This document shows positions 8,109-17,823 of a DNA stretch of 64,000 bases, piece by piece. The notes below the pieces were generated by a model. It did no database searches, had not been told where the DNA came from, and was given only the letters and a program-made list of their open reading frames with translations. The first letter of the stretch is position 1; each line of letters opens with the position of its first letter. The position numbers and the translations under genes were made by a program. The stretch comes from an uncultured Dehalococcoidia bacterium (GTDB taxonomy: Bacteria > Chloroflexota > Dehalococcoidia > Lucifugimonadales > CAJWER01): assembly GCA_958296115.1 (NCBI GenBank), contig OY282442.1:124001-188000 (forward strand), in the 5' to 3' direction.

Positions 8109-9389
8109 TCACTGCGCCTCTCGCAGCGACCGCTGAGTTAGGAGCGCGGTGAGCGTCATGACAACCATGGCGGACCCCATGATAGCAAAGGCTGTCCGCG
8201 CCCCAAAGTTATCCGCCACTATCCCCAGCGGCAGCGCGCCCAGCGGGACCAGCCCGATGCTCATCATCAACACGCTCATCACCCTGCCGCGGTACCTGTC
8301 GTCCACCGCGTCCATCGCCAGCGACTCCTTCAGCGCCCTCTGGGGCGAGGCGCCCAGCCCCATGAACATCATTATCGCCGCCCCCGCCAGATAGTACGGA
8401 AACCAGGTCATGAGCAGCAAGGTCGCCCCGGACATGAAGCTCGTCCCCAAGAGCAGGATGCCGCGCCGCCGGCTGCCGATCGACGCGACGAACAGGGAGC
8501 CGGCAAGCGAGCCGATCCCCATTATGGCTGACAGGACCCCCAGAGCGTCCGCCTCCCTCTGATACACGTCCACCACGAACACCGGCATGAGCTGTACGAA
8601 GGGCATCACCATGACCGTCGAGACGAACGCCATCGCCAGCAGCACGAGCGCCATCCGGTTTCTCCTGATGACCTGGACGCCTTCCCGGACGTCTTGCAGG
8701 ACGTCCTTTTCGGAGCGCGCCGGGGCCCGGCCCGTCTTGGGCACCATGCCGGTGAGCGCCACCGCCGCCGCCTGCAATCCGAACATCCCCAGGAATACAG
8801 CCTCCGGCCCGAAAGCCGTGTAGAGAGCGCCAGAGACCGCGGGCGCGGTGAGTACTATCGCGCTCTGGCCCGCCGAGTTCAGCCCGATAGCGTTCGTAAT
8901 CTCCGACCGATCGACCAACTCGGGGATTATCGCCTGCCTGGCCGGCAGCATGAACGCGAACAGGGCGCCGTGAATGGTCGAGGCCGCGAGGATGTGATAC
9001 CAAGTCACCGTCTCCGTGATGACCGATACCGCGAGAAACAGCGCGAGAACCCCCTCCGCGCCTTGGAAGAGCTGTATCAACCGCTTGCGCTCCATCCGGT
9101 CGGCGATCGCCCCACCGAACAGGGCCAGGGCCATCATCGGCGCGCCGTAGCCGATGCTTATCACCCCCAGCAGCCCCGCCGAGCCCGTGAGCTCGTACGC
9201 AAGGTATCCCTGCGCGATGGACTGGAACTGCCCCGCGCACCACATGAACATCGTGCCGGTCCACAAGTAGCGAAAGTTCCGATTGCGAAGCGCGCCGAAC
9301 GTCCTGCCGAATCCGCTCGCCTGACGCGAATGCGCGGAAGCCCGCTCCCCGACACCATCGCCCCGCTCCGGATCTGTCCCTTGCGCCAT
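8109..9389 (-). CDS. Major facilitator superfamily transporter
   Basis: The protein has 426 residues from the ATG at 9389, with about 12 hydrophobic helices. After the second helix the MFS loop motif appears as GGAIADRMERKR. The N-terminal RNRNFRYLWTGT and the general pattern resemble the MFS_3/enterobactin-exporter-like branch, often annotated as drug or siderophore efflux; the substrate is not determinable. An in-frame TTG at 9434 would add 15 residues, but the ATG is preferred because the first helix follows an already polar lead. The downstream SDR gene is separated from it by the REP-like unit. Confidence 0.88.
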   Translation of the reverse strand: MAQGTDPERGDGVGERASAHSRQASGFGRTFGALRNRNFRYLWTGTMFMWCAGQFQSIAQGYLAYELTGSAGLLGVISIGYGAPMMALALFGGAIADRMERKRLIQLFQGAEGVLALFLAVSVITETVTWYHILAASTIHGALFAFMLPARQAIIPELVDRSEITNAIGLNSAGQSAIVLTAPAVSGALYTAFGPEAVFLGMFGLQAAAVALTGMVPKTGRAPARSEKDVLQDVREGVQVIRRNRMALVLLAMAFVSTVMVMPFVQLMPVFVVDVYQREADALGVLSAIMGIGSLAGSLFVASIGSRRRGILLLGTSFMSGATLLLMTWFPYYLAGAAIMMFMGLGASPQRALKESLAMDAVDDRYRGRVMSVLMMSIGLVPLGALPLGIVADNFGARTAFAIMGSAMVVMTLTALLTQRSLREAQ

Positions 9390-9495
9390 GGAGCGAAAGC
9401 CTATACCCACGCTCTTTGACCTTGCAAGGCGCAAGCGCCGGAAGCCATCCCGCCAACAGGAGGGAGTGCGCTGCGCCGCTCATCCGGATTAGGCG

Positions 9496-9507
9496 GTGGA
9501 TTCGAGC
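9496..9507. repeat. 12-bp direct repeat, left flank of the repeated element (probable target duplication)
   Basis: GTGGATTCGAGC abuts the left 19-bp inverted repeat; the identical 12-mer abuts the right one at 10406-10417. The arrangement is what a target-site duplication made on insertion would look like. Confidence 0.75.
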
Positions 9508-9553
9508 AGGGCAATCGCATCTAAATTGCCCCCAAATTGCCCCAATCCACCCC

Positions 9554-9583
9554 TTGACACGCCGAGAACAGCCGTGCTAGTCT
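9554..9583 (+). promoter_or_regulatory. Sigma-70-type promoter of RNA copy A
   Basis: TTGACA (9554-9559), an 18-bp spacer and TAGTCT (9578-9583), with TG one base upstream of the -10 (extended -10). The same boxes and spacing are kept in copies B and C. Confidence 0.75.
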
Positions 9584-9589
9584 GATAGA

Positions 9590-10030
9590 CGGCCCGAAGG
9601 GGCGTATCCCAAACGAGCATAGAGCCCACCTCTGCCCTTGGCATCATACACGCCGCTGCTGTTGGACGGGGCACCCGCGTGTACGAGAAGGTCCCTCTAT
9701 GTTTCGGCGCCTCGCACAGGAGGACGTAGTGCCAAATGCGTCTCCCCCGTTCCAGGTGCGGACTCTCGGACGACCGGGAGGACCGTAGCCAGCGCAGCCC
9801 GACGCCTTGGCGGGTGGAAGGACGAAGCGCGAACGCAGGCGGCTCCGCAAAGAGCCGTCAGCCGTCCGGGAAAGCCCGGGGTGGGGTTTGCAACCCCAAG
9901 TGTCGGCGAGCGTACGACGTCGGCATCCCCGAAGCAAGTACCGGAGTCACTGCCTTGCAGGGCATACTCAATCCCCCGTGTGAGCGGGGGAATCAGGAGT
10001 AGATAGGACGCGGGTCGCAAGACCCGCCAA
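9590..10030 (+). ncRNA. Candidate structured RNA, copy A
   Basis: The region downstream of the promoter folds into local hairpins. One is 9647-9653 with 9677-9683 (TACACGC/GCGTGTA), enclosed by 9638-9643 with 9730-9735 (TTGGCA/TGCCAA). Further on there are a GGGGTT/AACCCC hairpin, a CCCCCG/CGGGGG hairpin and a final GCGGGTC-GCAA-GACCCGC hairpin (10010-10027) with a GNRA loop. Between copies the helices persist with changed bases, and a one-base indel breaks every long reading frame, which argues for RNA rather than protein. No U-tract terminator is visible, so the 3' end is approximate. A guide-type omega RNA from a lost IS200/IS605 or IscB element is an alternative I cannot exclude. Confidence 0.6.
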
Positions 10031-10425
10031 GTACCCTCTCCCTCACGGGGGAAAGGGCCAGGGTGAGGACAAACGCCCCACCCTGCGTCCCCTCCCCCGA
10101 AGGGAAAGGGGTAGGAGACAAGGGCGATTCCCCGCCTTGCCCCCTCTCCCTAGACGGGAGAGGGCCAGGATAAGGGCGAATCAGGCGCAAAAGCGGCTAG
10201 AACCCGCCCAGAGCGCCAACAGAAAGGAGCCGGCCAGAGACAACGCGAACATAGACGAAGGAGCGTAGGCGTCCCGCCTGCCACCTCCCCTCCCCCGTCA
10301 AGGGGAGGGCAATTCAGCGCGCCCGCCTCATCCCCGCTGGCGGGAGACACGTAGGTTGCACTGCTGGGCGGACTGGACGAGGGGCCATTTAGATGCGATT
10401 GCCCTGTGGATTCGAGCCGCGCGTA

Positions 10426-10454
10426 TTGTTACTATGTGGCCGCTGTGCTATTCT
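10426..10454 (+). promoter_or_regulatory. Putative promoter of gltBD
   Basis: TTGTTA (10426-10431), 17-bp spacer, TATTCT (10449-10454), about 56 bp before the gltB start. It lies just outside the right end of the repeated element. Confidence 0.5.
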
Positions 10455-10469
10455 TTGCCGCTAGGTTGC

Positions 10470-10483
10470 GTGATTTTTATCAC
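10470..10483. promoter_or_regulatory. CRP/FNR-type palindrome upstream of gltB
   Basis: GTGA-TTTTTA-TCAC is a perfect GTGA-N6-TCAC palindrome, the core recognised by CRP/FNR-family regulators. It lies just downstream of the putative -10, where binding would repress. Confidence 0.5.
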
Positions 10484-10509
10484 AGACGGCCCCCGGTAGG
10501 CGTGCGCTG

Positions 10510-13500
10510 ATGGAGAGCGACAGGATCAGCTGCATCGGGGGCGGGGCGCAAGCGAGCGATAAGTTGAGCGATAGCTACCACATTCGAGACTTGCCGACGC
10601 CGAGGAAGCAGGGGTTGTACGACCCTCGTTTCGAGCATGACGCATGCGGCCAGAGCTTGGTCGCCCACCTCCGGGGCATCAAGTCCCACGACATCATCAC
10701 CAAGGGACTGGAGGCGCTGGTCAACCTGGGGCATCGCGGCGCGTCGGGAGCGGACGCGGAGACGGGCGACGGGGCGGGCATCCTGGTGCAGATGCCTCAC
10801 GAGTTCTTCGCCGGGCAGGCTGCGAGCCTCGGCATCGAGCTGCCAGATCCCGGCAGCTACGGTGTGGGGGTTGCGTTCCTTCCCAGGGAAGAGGCGCAGA
10901 GGCGGGCTTGTGAAGGGGCGATAGAGACGGCGGTCGGCAAAGAGGGGCAGCGCTTCCTGGGATGGCGCGACGTGCCCGTGGATTCAGGGGCCATCGGGAC
11001 GCTTTCCGCGAGGGAGCAGCCCGTCATCCGCCACTTCTTCGTGGGCATAGGCTCGCTGCCGGACTCATACCCTTTCGAGACAAAGCTGTTCGTCATACGG
11101 CGTCGTATAGAGAAGGCGGTCGCGGCCCTGGGGCTGCCTGACGGCGGCGATTTCTACGTCTGCAGCCTCTCGTCGAGCCTGATAGTCTACAAGGGGCTGG
11201 TGCTTGCCCGCCAGCTCGAAGGCTTCTACCACGACCTGTCGGACGAGGCGATGGTTACGGCCTTCGCCATGGTCCACTCTCGCTTCAGCACGAATACCCT
11301 GGGCTCATGGAAGCTGGCGCATCCGTACCGACACGCCATCCACAACGGCGAGATAAATACGTTGCAGGGCAACGTGAACTGGATGACCGCCCGCGAGTCT
11401 ATGCTCTCGTCGGACATGATGGGCGAGGACGTCGGGAAGCTGCTGCCCCTGATAGCGCCGGACCAGAGTGACACGGCCACGCTGGACAACGCGCTGGAGC
11501 TGCTGCTGGCGTCGGGCCGCTCTCTCCCGCACGCGATGATGATGCTAATCCCAGAGGCGTGGGCAGAGCACATCCCGATGGAGCAGTCGAAGAAGAGCTT
11601 CTACGAGTACCATTCCTGCCTCATGGAGCCGTGGGACGGCCCCGCGCTGGTGATCGCCACGGACGGCGTGAAGGTCTGCGCCATCCTCGACCGCAACGGC
11701 TTGCGGCCGTGCCGTTACCTCGTTACGAAAGACGACCTGCTGGTGATGGCGTCGGAGACTGGGGTGCTGGACATTCCGCCGGAGGACGTGCGCTTCAAGT
11801 GGCGCATACAGCCGGGCCGGATATTCATGCTGGACACGGAGGAGGGGCGGATAGTCGAAGACGCGGAGATAAAGACGTCGCTCGCCGCGCGGAAGCCGTA
11901 CGGGACCTGGCTCGCCGAGAACAAGGTCGAGATGGACGACCTGCCGGAGCCCGCCCGCGTTCACGAGCCGGACATGGACACGCTGGCCGAGCGCCAAGCC
12001 GCCTTTGGGTACACGCGGGAAGAGTTGAACATGATCATCGAGCCTATGGGCGCGAGTGGGAGCGAGGCAGAGGGCTCGATGGGCAACGACACGCCCCTCG
12101 CGGCGCTCTCGGAACAGGGCCCCCTGCTCTTCACGTACTTCAAGCAGCGGTTCGCGCAGGTGAGCAATCCGCCGTTGGACGCCATACGGGAGGAGCTGGT
12201 TACGTCGACCGAGACGTTCATCGGGCCCGAGGGCAACCTGTTCGACGAGACGCCGGAGCAGTGCCACCAGCTCAAGTTGTACGAGCCCGTCCTCACGAAT
12301 TATCAGCTCGAAAAGTGCCGAAGCATAGACGAGGGCCGTCTCAGAGGAGCGACGCTATCGACCCTGTTCAGGCCGGGCGACGGGCCGGGCTCGCTGGAGT
12401 CGGCAATGGACAGGCTGTGCGAGGATGCGTCGAGGGCCGTCGCCGATGGCCGGACTATCCTGGCGCTATCGGACCGCGGGGTGGACTCCGAGCGCGCGCC
12501 GATTCCAAGCCTGCTGGCTACGGCGGGCGTTCACCATCACCTGATACGCGAGGGAACCAGGTCGAAGGTCGGGATAGTGGTCGAATCGGGCGAGCCCCGC
12601 GAGGTGGCCCACTGCGCCCTGCTGCTGGGCTACGGCGCCGCCGCGGTGAACCCGTACCTGGCCCTGGAGACGCTGTACGACATGGCCCGCAGCGACGCGC
12701 ACCCGGGCATCACCGACTACAAGACGGCTGAGAAGAGCTTCGTCAAGGCGGTCCACAAGGGCATCATCAAGGTCATGTCCAAGATGGGCATCTCGACGCT
12801 CCAGAGCTACCGCGGCGCCCAGATATTCGAGGCGGTCGGACTGAACGGCGAGTTCATAGACCGATACTTCACCTGGACGCCGTCGCGCATCGGCGGGGTG
12901 GGCATAGAGGAGATAGAGAAGGAGTCGGCCCTGCGACATGCAGCCGCGTATCATCGCCATGAAGTCGCGGGCAACGTGAATCTCCAAGCCGGCGGCTATT
13001 ACCAGTGGCGTCACAACGGCGAGCGCCACATGTGGAACCCGGCCTCCATTGCGAGCGTGCAGAAGGCGGCGAAGCTGAACGACCCGAAGACGTTCAGGGA
13101 GTTCAGCGGCCGCGCCAACACGGAGAGCCGCCGACTCTGCACTATCCGCGGTCTCCTGGACTTCAATCTCGCCGCCGAGCCGGCGCCCCTCGACGAGGTG
13201 GAGCCGGCCTCCGAGATAGTGAAGAGGTTTGCGACGGGCGCCGTCTCCCTCGGGTCTATCAGCCGAGAGGCGCACGAGGCCATGGCCATTGCGATGAACA
13301 GGATTGGCGCGCGCAGCAATACCGGCGAAGGCGGCGAGGACCCGGCCAGGTACGGCGCGGACCCCAACGGCGAATCGCGCAACAGCGCGATGAAGCAGGT
13401 GGCGTCTGGCAGGTTCGGGGTTACCAGCGGCTATCTGGCGAGCGCCAGCGACCTGCAGATCAAGATGGCGCAGGGATCGAAGCCCGGCGAAGGCGGACGC

Positions 13501-15126
13501 CTGCCCGGTCACAAGGTGGACGAGTACATAGGGATGATACGGAACTCGACCCCCGGGGTCGAGCTCATCTCGCCGCCGCCTCACCACGACATATACTCGA
13601 TAGAAGACCTGGCGCAGCTGATCCACGACCTCAAGAACTCGAACCCGTCCGCGCGTGTACACGTGAAATTGGTCGCGGAGGCGGGCGTTGGCACCATCGC
13701 GGCCGGCGTGTCGAAGGGGCACGGCGACGTAGTGCTGATAAGCGGCGACAGCGGCGGCACGGGAGCATCGCCCGAGTCGTCTATCAAGTACGCGGGCATC
13801 CCCTGGGAGCTCGGAGTGGCCGAGACCCAGCAGGTGCTGACCCTCAACGACCTGCGCGGGCGTATCGTGGTGCAGACGGACGGGCAGCTGAAGACGGGCC
13901 GCGACGTGGCGGTCGCGTGCCTGCTGGGAGCGGAGGAGTTCGGGTTTGCGACGGCGCCGCTCATAGTGATGGGCTGCATCATGCTTCGCAAGTGCCACCT
14001 GAACACCTGCTCGGTGGGCATTGCCACGCAAGACCCGGAGCTCCGGAAGAAGTTCAGAGGACAGCCGGAGCACGTCATCAATTACTTCTTCTTCGTCGCG
14101 GAGGAGCTGCGGGAGATCATGGCCAAGCTCGGCTTCAGGACGGTCAACGAGATGGTCGGCCGGGTGGATAGGCTAGACGCGCGGCAGGCCGTGGACCACT
14201 GGAAGGCCAAGGGCTTGGACTTCTCCGCGCTGCTGCACCGCCCCGACGTGCCTGACTCGGTCGCGACCTACTGCCGAGAGAGCCAGGACCACGGTATGGA
14301 GGGAGCGCTGGATAACAGGCTGATAGAGATGGGCAGACGCTCCATCGAGACGGGGCTTCCGACCCTCATAGAGCTTCCTATCCGCAACTCCAACCGGGCG
14401 GTCGGGGCCATGCTGAGCTACGAGGTAACCAAGCGGTTCGGAGACGAGGGCCTGCCGGATGACACCATCAAGATCAACCTGCGGGGCTCGGCGGGCCAGA
14501 GCTTCGCGGCATTCATGAACACCGGCATATCCATGCGACTGGAGGGCGACGCCAACGACTACTTCTGCAAGGGACTGTCCGGCGGGCGGGTCGTGATAGT
14601 CCCGCCGTCCGAGGCGTCGTTCACGCCGGAGCGGAACATCATCGTGGGCAACGTTGCCCTGTACGGCGCGACGGGCGGTTCTGCGTTCATCCGCGGCATG
14701 GCGGGCGAGCGGTTCGCGGTCCGCAACAGCGGCGCGGAGGCCGTCGTGGAAGGCGTCGGCGACCACGGCTGCGAATACATGACGCGCGGCCGGGTAGTGG
14801 TGCTTGGGCCGACGGGCAGGAACTTCGCGGCCGGCATGAGCGGCGGCGAGGCATACGTGCTGGACGAGCGCGGCGAGTTCCAGAGCATGTGCAACCCCGA
14901 GATGGTTGACCTGGAAGACGTGGATTCGGACGAGGACGCCGAAGCGCTCAGGCAGATTCTAGAAGAGCATCTGCATCACACCGGGAGCGCCAACGCGCGG
15001 CGCGTCCTCGACGACTGGGCGAACATGCTGCCGAGATTCGTAAAGGTCATGCCGCGCGATTACAAGCGCATCCTGGCAGAGCGAGCTCTGCGGGCGGAGC
15101 CGGCCGAGGCGGGCGCATATGGGTAA
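10510..15126 (+). CDS. gltB: Glutamate synthase large (alpha) subunit
   Basis: This subunit has 1538 residues, the normal length. It makes glutamate from 2-oxoglutarate and glutamine-derived ammonia, with FMN and a 3Fe-4S cluster. The N-terminal Ntn amidotransferase should begin at Cys46 (HDACG), after a 45-residue propeptide removed on maturation; this is longer than in many homologues. The central domain, the FMN-binding synthase domain ([46 protein letters not shown] split by motif) and the C-terminal beta-helix ([17 protein letters not shown]) follow in order. Cluster cysteines lie in [13 protein letters not shown]. It overlaps gltD by 8 bp. Confidence 0.98.
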   Translation: MESDRISCIGGGAQASDKLSDSYHIRDLPTPRKQGLYDPRFEHDACGQSLVAHLRGIKSHDIITKGLEALVNLGHRGASGADAETGDGAGILVQMPHEFFAGQAASLGIELPDPGSYGVGVAFLPREEAQRRACEGAIETAVGKEGQRFLGWRDVPVDSGAIGTLSAREQPVIRHFFVGIGSLPDSYPFETKLFVIRRRIEKAVAALGLPDGGDFYVCSLSSSLIVYKGLVLARQLEGFYHDLSDEAMVTAFAMVHSRFSTNTLGSWKLAHPYRHAIHNGEINTLQGNVNWMTARESMLSSDMMGEDVGKLLPLIAPDQSDTATLDNALELLLASGRSLPHAMMMLIPEAWAEHIPMEQSKKSFYEYHSCLMEPWDGPALVIATDGVKVCAILDRNGLRPCRYLVTKDDLLVMASETGVLDIPPEDVRFKWRIQPGRIFMLDTEEGRIVEDAEIKTSLAARKPYGTWLAENKVEMDDLPEPARVHEPDMDTLAERQAAFGYTREELNMIIEPMGASGSEAEGSMGNDTPLAALSEQGPLLFTYFKQRFAQVSNPPLDAIREELVTSTETFIGPEGNLFDETPEQCHQLKLYEPVLTNYQLEKCRSIDEGRLRGATLSTLFRPGDGPGSLESAMDRLCEDASRAVADGRTILALSDRGVDSERAPIPSLLATAGVHHHLIREGTRSKVGIVVESGEPREVAHCALLLGYGAAAVNPYLALETLYDMARSDAHPGITDYKTAEKSFVKAVHKGIIKVMSKMGISTLQSYRGAQIFEAVGLNGEFIDRYFTWTPSRIGGVGIEEIEKESALRHAAAYHRHEVAGNVNLQAGGYYQWRHNGERHMWNPASIASVQKAAKLNDPKTFREFSGRANTESRRLCTIRGLLDFNLAAEPAPLDEVEPASEIVKRFATGAVSLGSISREAHEAMAIAMNRIGARSNTGEGGEDPARYGADPNGESRNSAMKQVASGRFGVTSGYLASASDLQIKMAQGSKPGEGGRLPGHKVDEYIGMIRNSTPGVELISPPPHHDIYSIEDLAQLIHDLKNSNPSARVHVKLVAEAGVGTIAAGVSKGHGDVVLISGDSGGTGASPESSIKYAGIPWELGVAETQQVLTLNDLRGRIVVQTDGQLKTGRDVAVACLLGAEEFGFATAPLIVMGCIMLRKCHLNTCSVGIATQDPELRKKFRGQPEHVINYFFFVAEELREIMAKLGFRTVNEMVGRVDRLDARQAVDHWKAKGLDFSALLHRPDVPDSVATYCRESQDHGMEGALDNRLIEMGRRSIETGLPTLIELPIRNSNRAVGAMLSYEVTKRFGDEGLPDDTIKINLRGSAGQSFAAFMNTGISMRLEGDANDYFCKGLSGGRVVIVPPSEASFTPERNIIVGNVALYGATGGSAFIRGMAGERFAVRNSGAEAVVEGVGDHGCEYMTRGRVVVLGPTGRNFAAGMSGGEAYVLDERGEFQSMCNPEMVDLEDVDSDEDAEALRQILEEHLHHTGSANARRVLDDWANMLPRFVKVMPRDYKRILAERALRAEPAEAGAYG

Positions 15127-16579
15127 GGCAACCGGCTTCATCGAATTGGCGCGTATGCCCCCGCCCAAGCGTCCTGTCTCAGACCGTGTGCGGGACTACT
15201 CGGAGTTCTACGGCAGCTGGACGGAGCGGGAGGCCCGCAACCAGGGCGCGAGGTGCATGAACTGCTCGGTGCCCTTCTGCCACCAGGGCTGCCCGCTGGG
15301 CAACGTGATACCAGAATGGAACGACCTCGTCTATCGCGGCCAGTGGAAGCAGGCCCTGGACATCCTCCACTCGACCAACAACTTCCCGGAGTTCACGGGC
15401 AGGATCTGCCCAGCGCCGTGCGAATCCTCGTGCGTCCTGAACATCAACCAGGACCCTGTAACCATCGAGTACATCGAGAAGGCCATATCGGACCGCGGCT
15501 GGGAGGAGGGCTGGATAACGCCCCAGCCCCCTGGACGCCGAACCGGCAAGAGCGTCGCCATCGTCGGCTCCGGCCCCGCGGGCCTTGCGGCGGCCCAGCA
15601 GATCAACCGCTGCGGCCACTCCGTAACCGTCTTCGAGCGGGACAGCTACGTCGGCGGCTTGCTCCGGCTCGGCATCCCCGAGTTCAAGCTGGAGAAGCGG
15701 GTCGTCCAGCGCCGCATAGACCAGATGGAGCGCGAAGGCGTCGTCTTCAAGACGGGCGTTCACGTCGGCAAGGGGTACCCGGCGGCTCGCCTCGTGGAGG
15801 GCTTCGACGCCGTAGTGCTGGCGGGGGGATCCACCCACGCCCGCGACCTGCCCATACCCGGGCGCGACCTCGACGGGGTTCACCTGGCGATGGAGTACCT
15901 CCCGCAGCAGAACAGGATTCTGGCCGGAGAGACGATAGACCCCGCGGAGCGCATCACCGCCGAGGGCAAGCGTGTAGTGATACTCGGCGGCGGAGACACG
16001 GGGGCCGACTGCCTGGGGACCGCCCACCGGCAGGGCGCCGAGGTGGTCTATCAGCTCGAGCTGCTCCCGGAGCCTCCCAGGCAGAGACGGTCCGCGAACC
16101 CCTGGCCGGAGTGGCCGTTGATACTGCGCACGTCGGCGGCCCACGAGGAGGGCGGCATCAGGGACTACAACATCCTGACCAAGGGCTTCTCTGGCTCGAA
16201 CGGCAGGGTCGAGAAGCTGCACGGCGTCTATATCGAATGGGGGCCTCCCGACCAGAGCGGCCGGCCGACGATGGTAGAGATCGAGGACAGCGAGTTCGAG
16301 ATCGAGACCGAGCTGGTGTTGCTGGCAATGGGCTTCCTGCACCCCGAGCGGGATGGAGCCCTGGCCGAGCTGGGCGTGGAGCTGGATGGCCGGGGCAACG
16401 TGAAGGCTGACGAGAACAGGATGACCAGCATACCCGGCATATTCGCGGCGGGAGACATGGCGCGGGGTCAGTCGCTGGTGGTATGGGCGCTTGCGGAAGG
16501 GCGCGAGGCCGCCCGCGGCGTGGACGAGTACCTGATGGGCGCGACTGCCCTACCCCGCGTACTCACCTCCGCCCGTTAG
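15119..16579 (+). CDS. gltD: Glutamate synthase small (beta) subunit
   Basis: This 486-residue FAD/NADPH flavoprotein supplies electrons to GltB. N-terminal cysteines for two 4Fe-4S clusters lie in [18 protein letters not shown] and [12 protein letters not shown]. The FAD-binding [12 protein letters not shown] follows near residue 145, and the NADPH-binding [13 protein letters not shown] near 291. The C-terminal [15 protein letters not shown] closes the FAD site. The ATG at 15119 lies inside the end of gltB, so the pair is translationally coupled. A REP-like hairpin lies just after the stop. Confidence 0.97.
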   Translation: MGKATGFIELARMPPPKRPVSDRVRDYSEFYGSWTEREARNQGARCMNCSVPFCHQGCPLGNVIPEWNDLVYRGQWKQALDILHSTNNFPEFTGRICPAPCESSCVLNINQDPVTIEYIEKAISDRGWEEGWITPQPPGRRTGKSVAIVGSGPAGLAAAQQINRCGHSVTVFERDSYVGGLLRLGIPEFKLEKRVVQRRIDQMEREGVVFKTGVHVGKGYPAARLVEGFDAVVLAGGSTHARDLPIPGRDLDGVHLAMEYLPQQNRILAGETIDPAERITAEGKRVVILGGGDTGADCLGTAHRQGAEVVYQLELLPEPPRQRRSANPWPEWPLILRTSAAHEEGGIRDYNILTKGFSGSNGRVEKLHGVYIEWGPPDQSGRPTMVEIEDSEFEIETELVLLAMGFLHPERDGALAELGVELDGRGNVKADENRMTSIPGIFAAGDMARGQSLVVWALAEGREAARGVDEYLMGATALPRVLTSAR

Positions 16580-16599
16580 CGTGCTTATGCCAATTGTCC

Positions 16600-16645
16600 C
16601 CGCCCTTATTCCCTCTCCCCTGACGCGAGAGGGTTAGGGTGAGGG
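16600..16645. repeat. REP-like hairpin after gltD
   Basis: CCCTCTCCCCTGACGCGAGAGGG is an imperfect hairpin of the same family as 7990-8095, placed about 25 bp after the gltD stop. It may act as a terminator or mRNA 3'-end protector. Confidence 0.55.
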
Positions 16646-16693
16646 TAATTCAGGATGCCAAGACTGAATCAGCGCTAGGATGGGGGAGTGAAC

Positions 16694-17710
16694 ATGACCA
16701 GGCGCAACATCGCTTTCATCTGCAAGGCCGAACAGGACACCGACATCATCGAGCGGCAGCTTGGCGGTCTCGACTACGACTTGGATATGCATGTCTGCGA
16801 CAGCCAGGGCGAGGCTATCGAGGCGGTCAAGGGCGCGGACGTGATAATAGACTCCGGCGTTCCGATGCCCCGCGAGGTGATACAGGAGATAGACACGGCA
16901 AAGGCCATCGTCAGCTTCGGGCACGGCTTCGACCATATAGACCATAACGCAGCCGCCGAGCATGGGGTCATGGTCGTCAACACGGCCGGGTTCGTCACCG
17001 AGCAGGTGGCGAACCATACGATAATGATGCTGCTCGCGTGCGCCAAGAAGCTCACGGCCCTGCACGACTACGTGAGAGGAGGGCGATGGGGCGTCGAGCC
17101 TGCGCCGGACGCGGCCACCTACCCGACCATCAACGGACAGACGCTCGGCATCGTGGGGCTGGGGAATATCTCCAGGGCGACGGCGAGGCGCGCGGCGGCG
17201 TTCAACATGGACGTCATATCATACGACCCTTACGTAGCGCCCTGGCACGCGAGGGAGTACCGCGTGGAGCTGGTGGGCAGCCTGGAGGAGCTTGCGGCGC
17301 GGTCGGACTTCGCCGCCGTGCTGGTCCCGCTCAACGAGGGGACGAGGAAGCTCATCGGCGCGTCCTTCTTCGCGGCCATGAAGCCCACCGCGTACTTCAT
17401 CAACACCTGCCGAGGCCCGGTGGTGGACGAGGCGGCCCTGATAGAGGCGCTGCGGAAGGGCGAGATAGCCGGCGCGGGCATAGACGTGTTCGAGCGGGAG
17501 CCGACCCCCGCCGACAACCCGCTGCTGAAGATGGACAACGTCATCGTTACGCCGCACACCGCGGGAACGTCCGCGGTGTCGTTCACGGACGCCAAGGCGC
17601 AGATAGGGCAGGAGGTCGCGCGGATACTGGAAGGCGCCTGGCCCATGTCGCTGGTCAACCCGCAGGTCAGAGAGAGAATCCCGGAGCGCCTGTCCGCAAC
17701 GAACAGGTGA
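16694..17710 (+). CDS. D-isomer-specific 2-hydroxyacid dehydrogenase
   Basis: The product is 338 residues from the ATG at 16694. The dehydrogenase Rossmann motif is GIVGLGNISRATA and the following acidic residue is in SYDPY. The catalytic region contains NTCRGPVVDEAAL (Arg), IAGAGIDVFEREP (Glu) and TPHTAG (His). The family reduces 2-keto acids with NAD(P)H; phosphoglycerate dehydrogenase-like members are included, so the substrate is uncertain. A GTG at 16688 is in frame, but GGGGGAG sits at the right distance for the ATG. A second member of the family is at 27380-28366. Confidence 0.92.
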   Translation: MTRRNIAFICKAEQDTDIIERQLGGLDYDLDMHVCDSQGEAIEAVKGADVIIDSGVPMPREVIQEIDTAKAIVSFGHGFDHIDHNAAAEHGVMVVNTAGFVTEQVANHTIMMLLACAKKLTALHDYVRGGRWGVEPAPDAATYPTINGQTLGIVGLGNISRATARRAAAFNMDVISYDPYVAPWHAREYRVELVGSLEELAARSDFAAVLVPLNEGTRKLIGASFFAAMKPTAYFINTCRGPVVDEAALIEALRKGEIAGAGIDVFEREPTPADNPLLKMDNVIVTPHTAGTSAVSFTDAKAQIGQEVARILEGAWPMSLVNPQVRERIPERLSATNR

Positions 17711-17761
17711 TGCCGCGGGTCCGAGCGCCGCGAATTGCGTAGCTTGGGCGCGCGTCGCGCT

Positions 17762-17790
17762 TTGACACTTGTGCGGGCGTGTGATAGATT
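17762..17790 (+). promoter_or_regulatory. Sigma-70-type promoter of the selenoprotein gene
   Basis: TTGACA (17762-17767), 17-bp spacer, TAGATT (17785-17790). Transcription would start near 17797, followed by a GGAGGT ribosome site and the ATG at 17824. Confidence 0.75.
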
Positions 17791-17823
17791 CGTGGCAAGT
17801 CGAACATGCGATGGAGGTGCGAG

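Larger units (their letters stand above)
9508..10405 (+). mobile_element. Non-autonomous transposon-like element, copy A, with perfect 19-bp terminal inverted repeats
   Basis: The left end AGGGCAATCGCATCTAAAT (9508-9526) is the exact reverse complement of the right end (10387-10405), and both are flanked by a 12-bp direct repeat. Between them there is no transposase or other convincing CDS. The interior holds a promoter, a structured RNA candidate and a run of REP-like hairpins. The interior recurs in reverse orientation at 30913-31745 and 53840-54617, but those copies lack these exact ends. This fills the 1.1-kb gap between the MFS gene and gltB. Confidence 0.7.

Noticed and set aside
9638-10006. 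Open frames inside copy A (and equivalents in copies B and C) as protein genes
   Set aside because: A one-base indel between copies shifts the shared frame, and the best conserved features are hairpins and a promoter.
12466-14073. Long minus-strand and other-frame ORFs over gltB
   Set aside because: Composition shadow of gltB.
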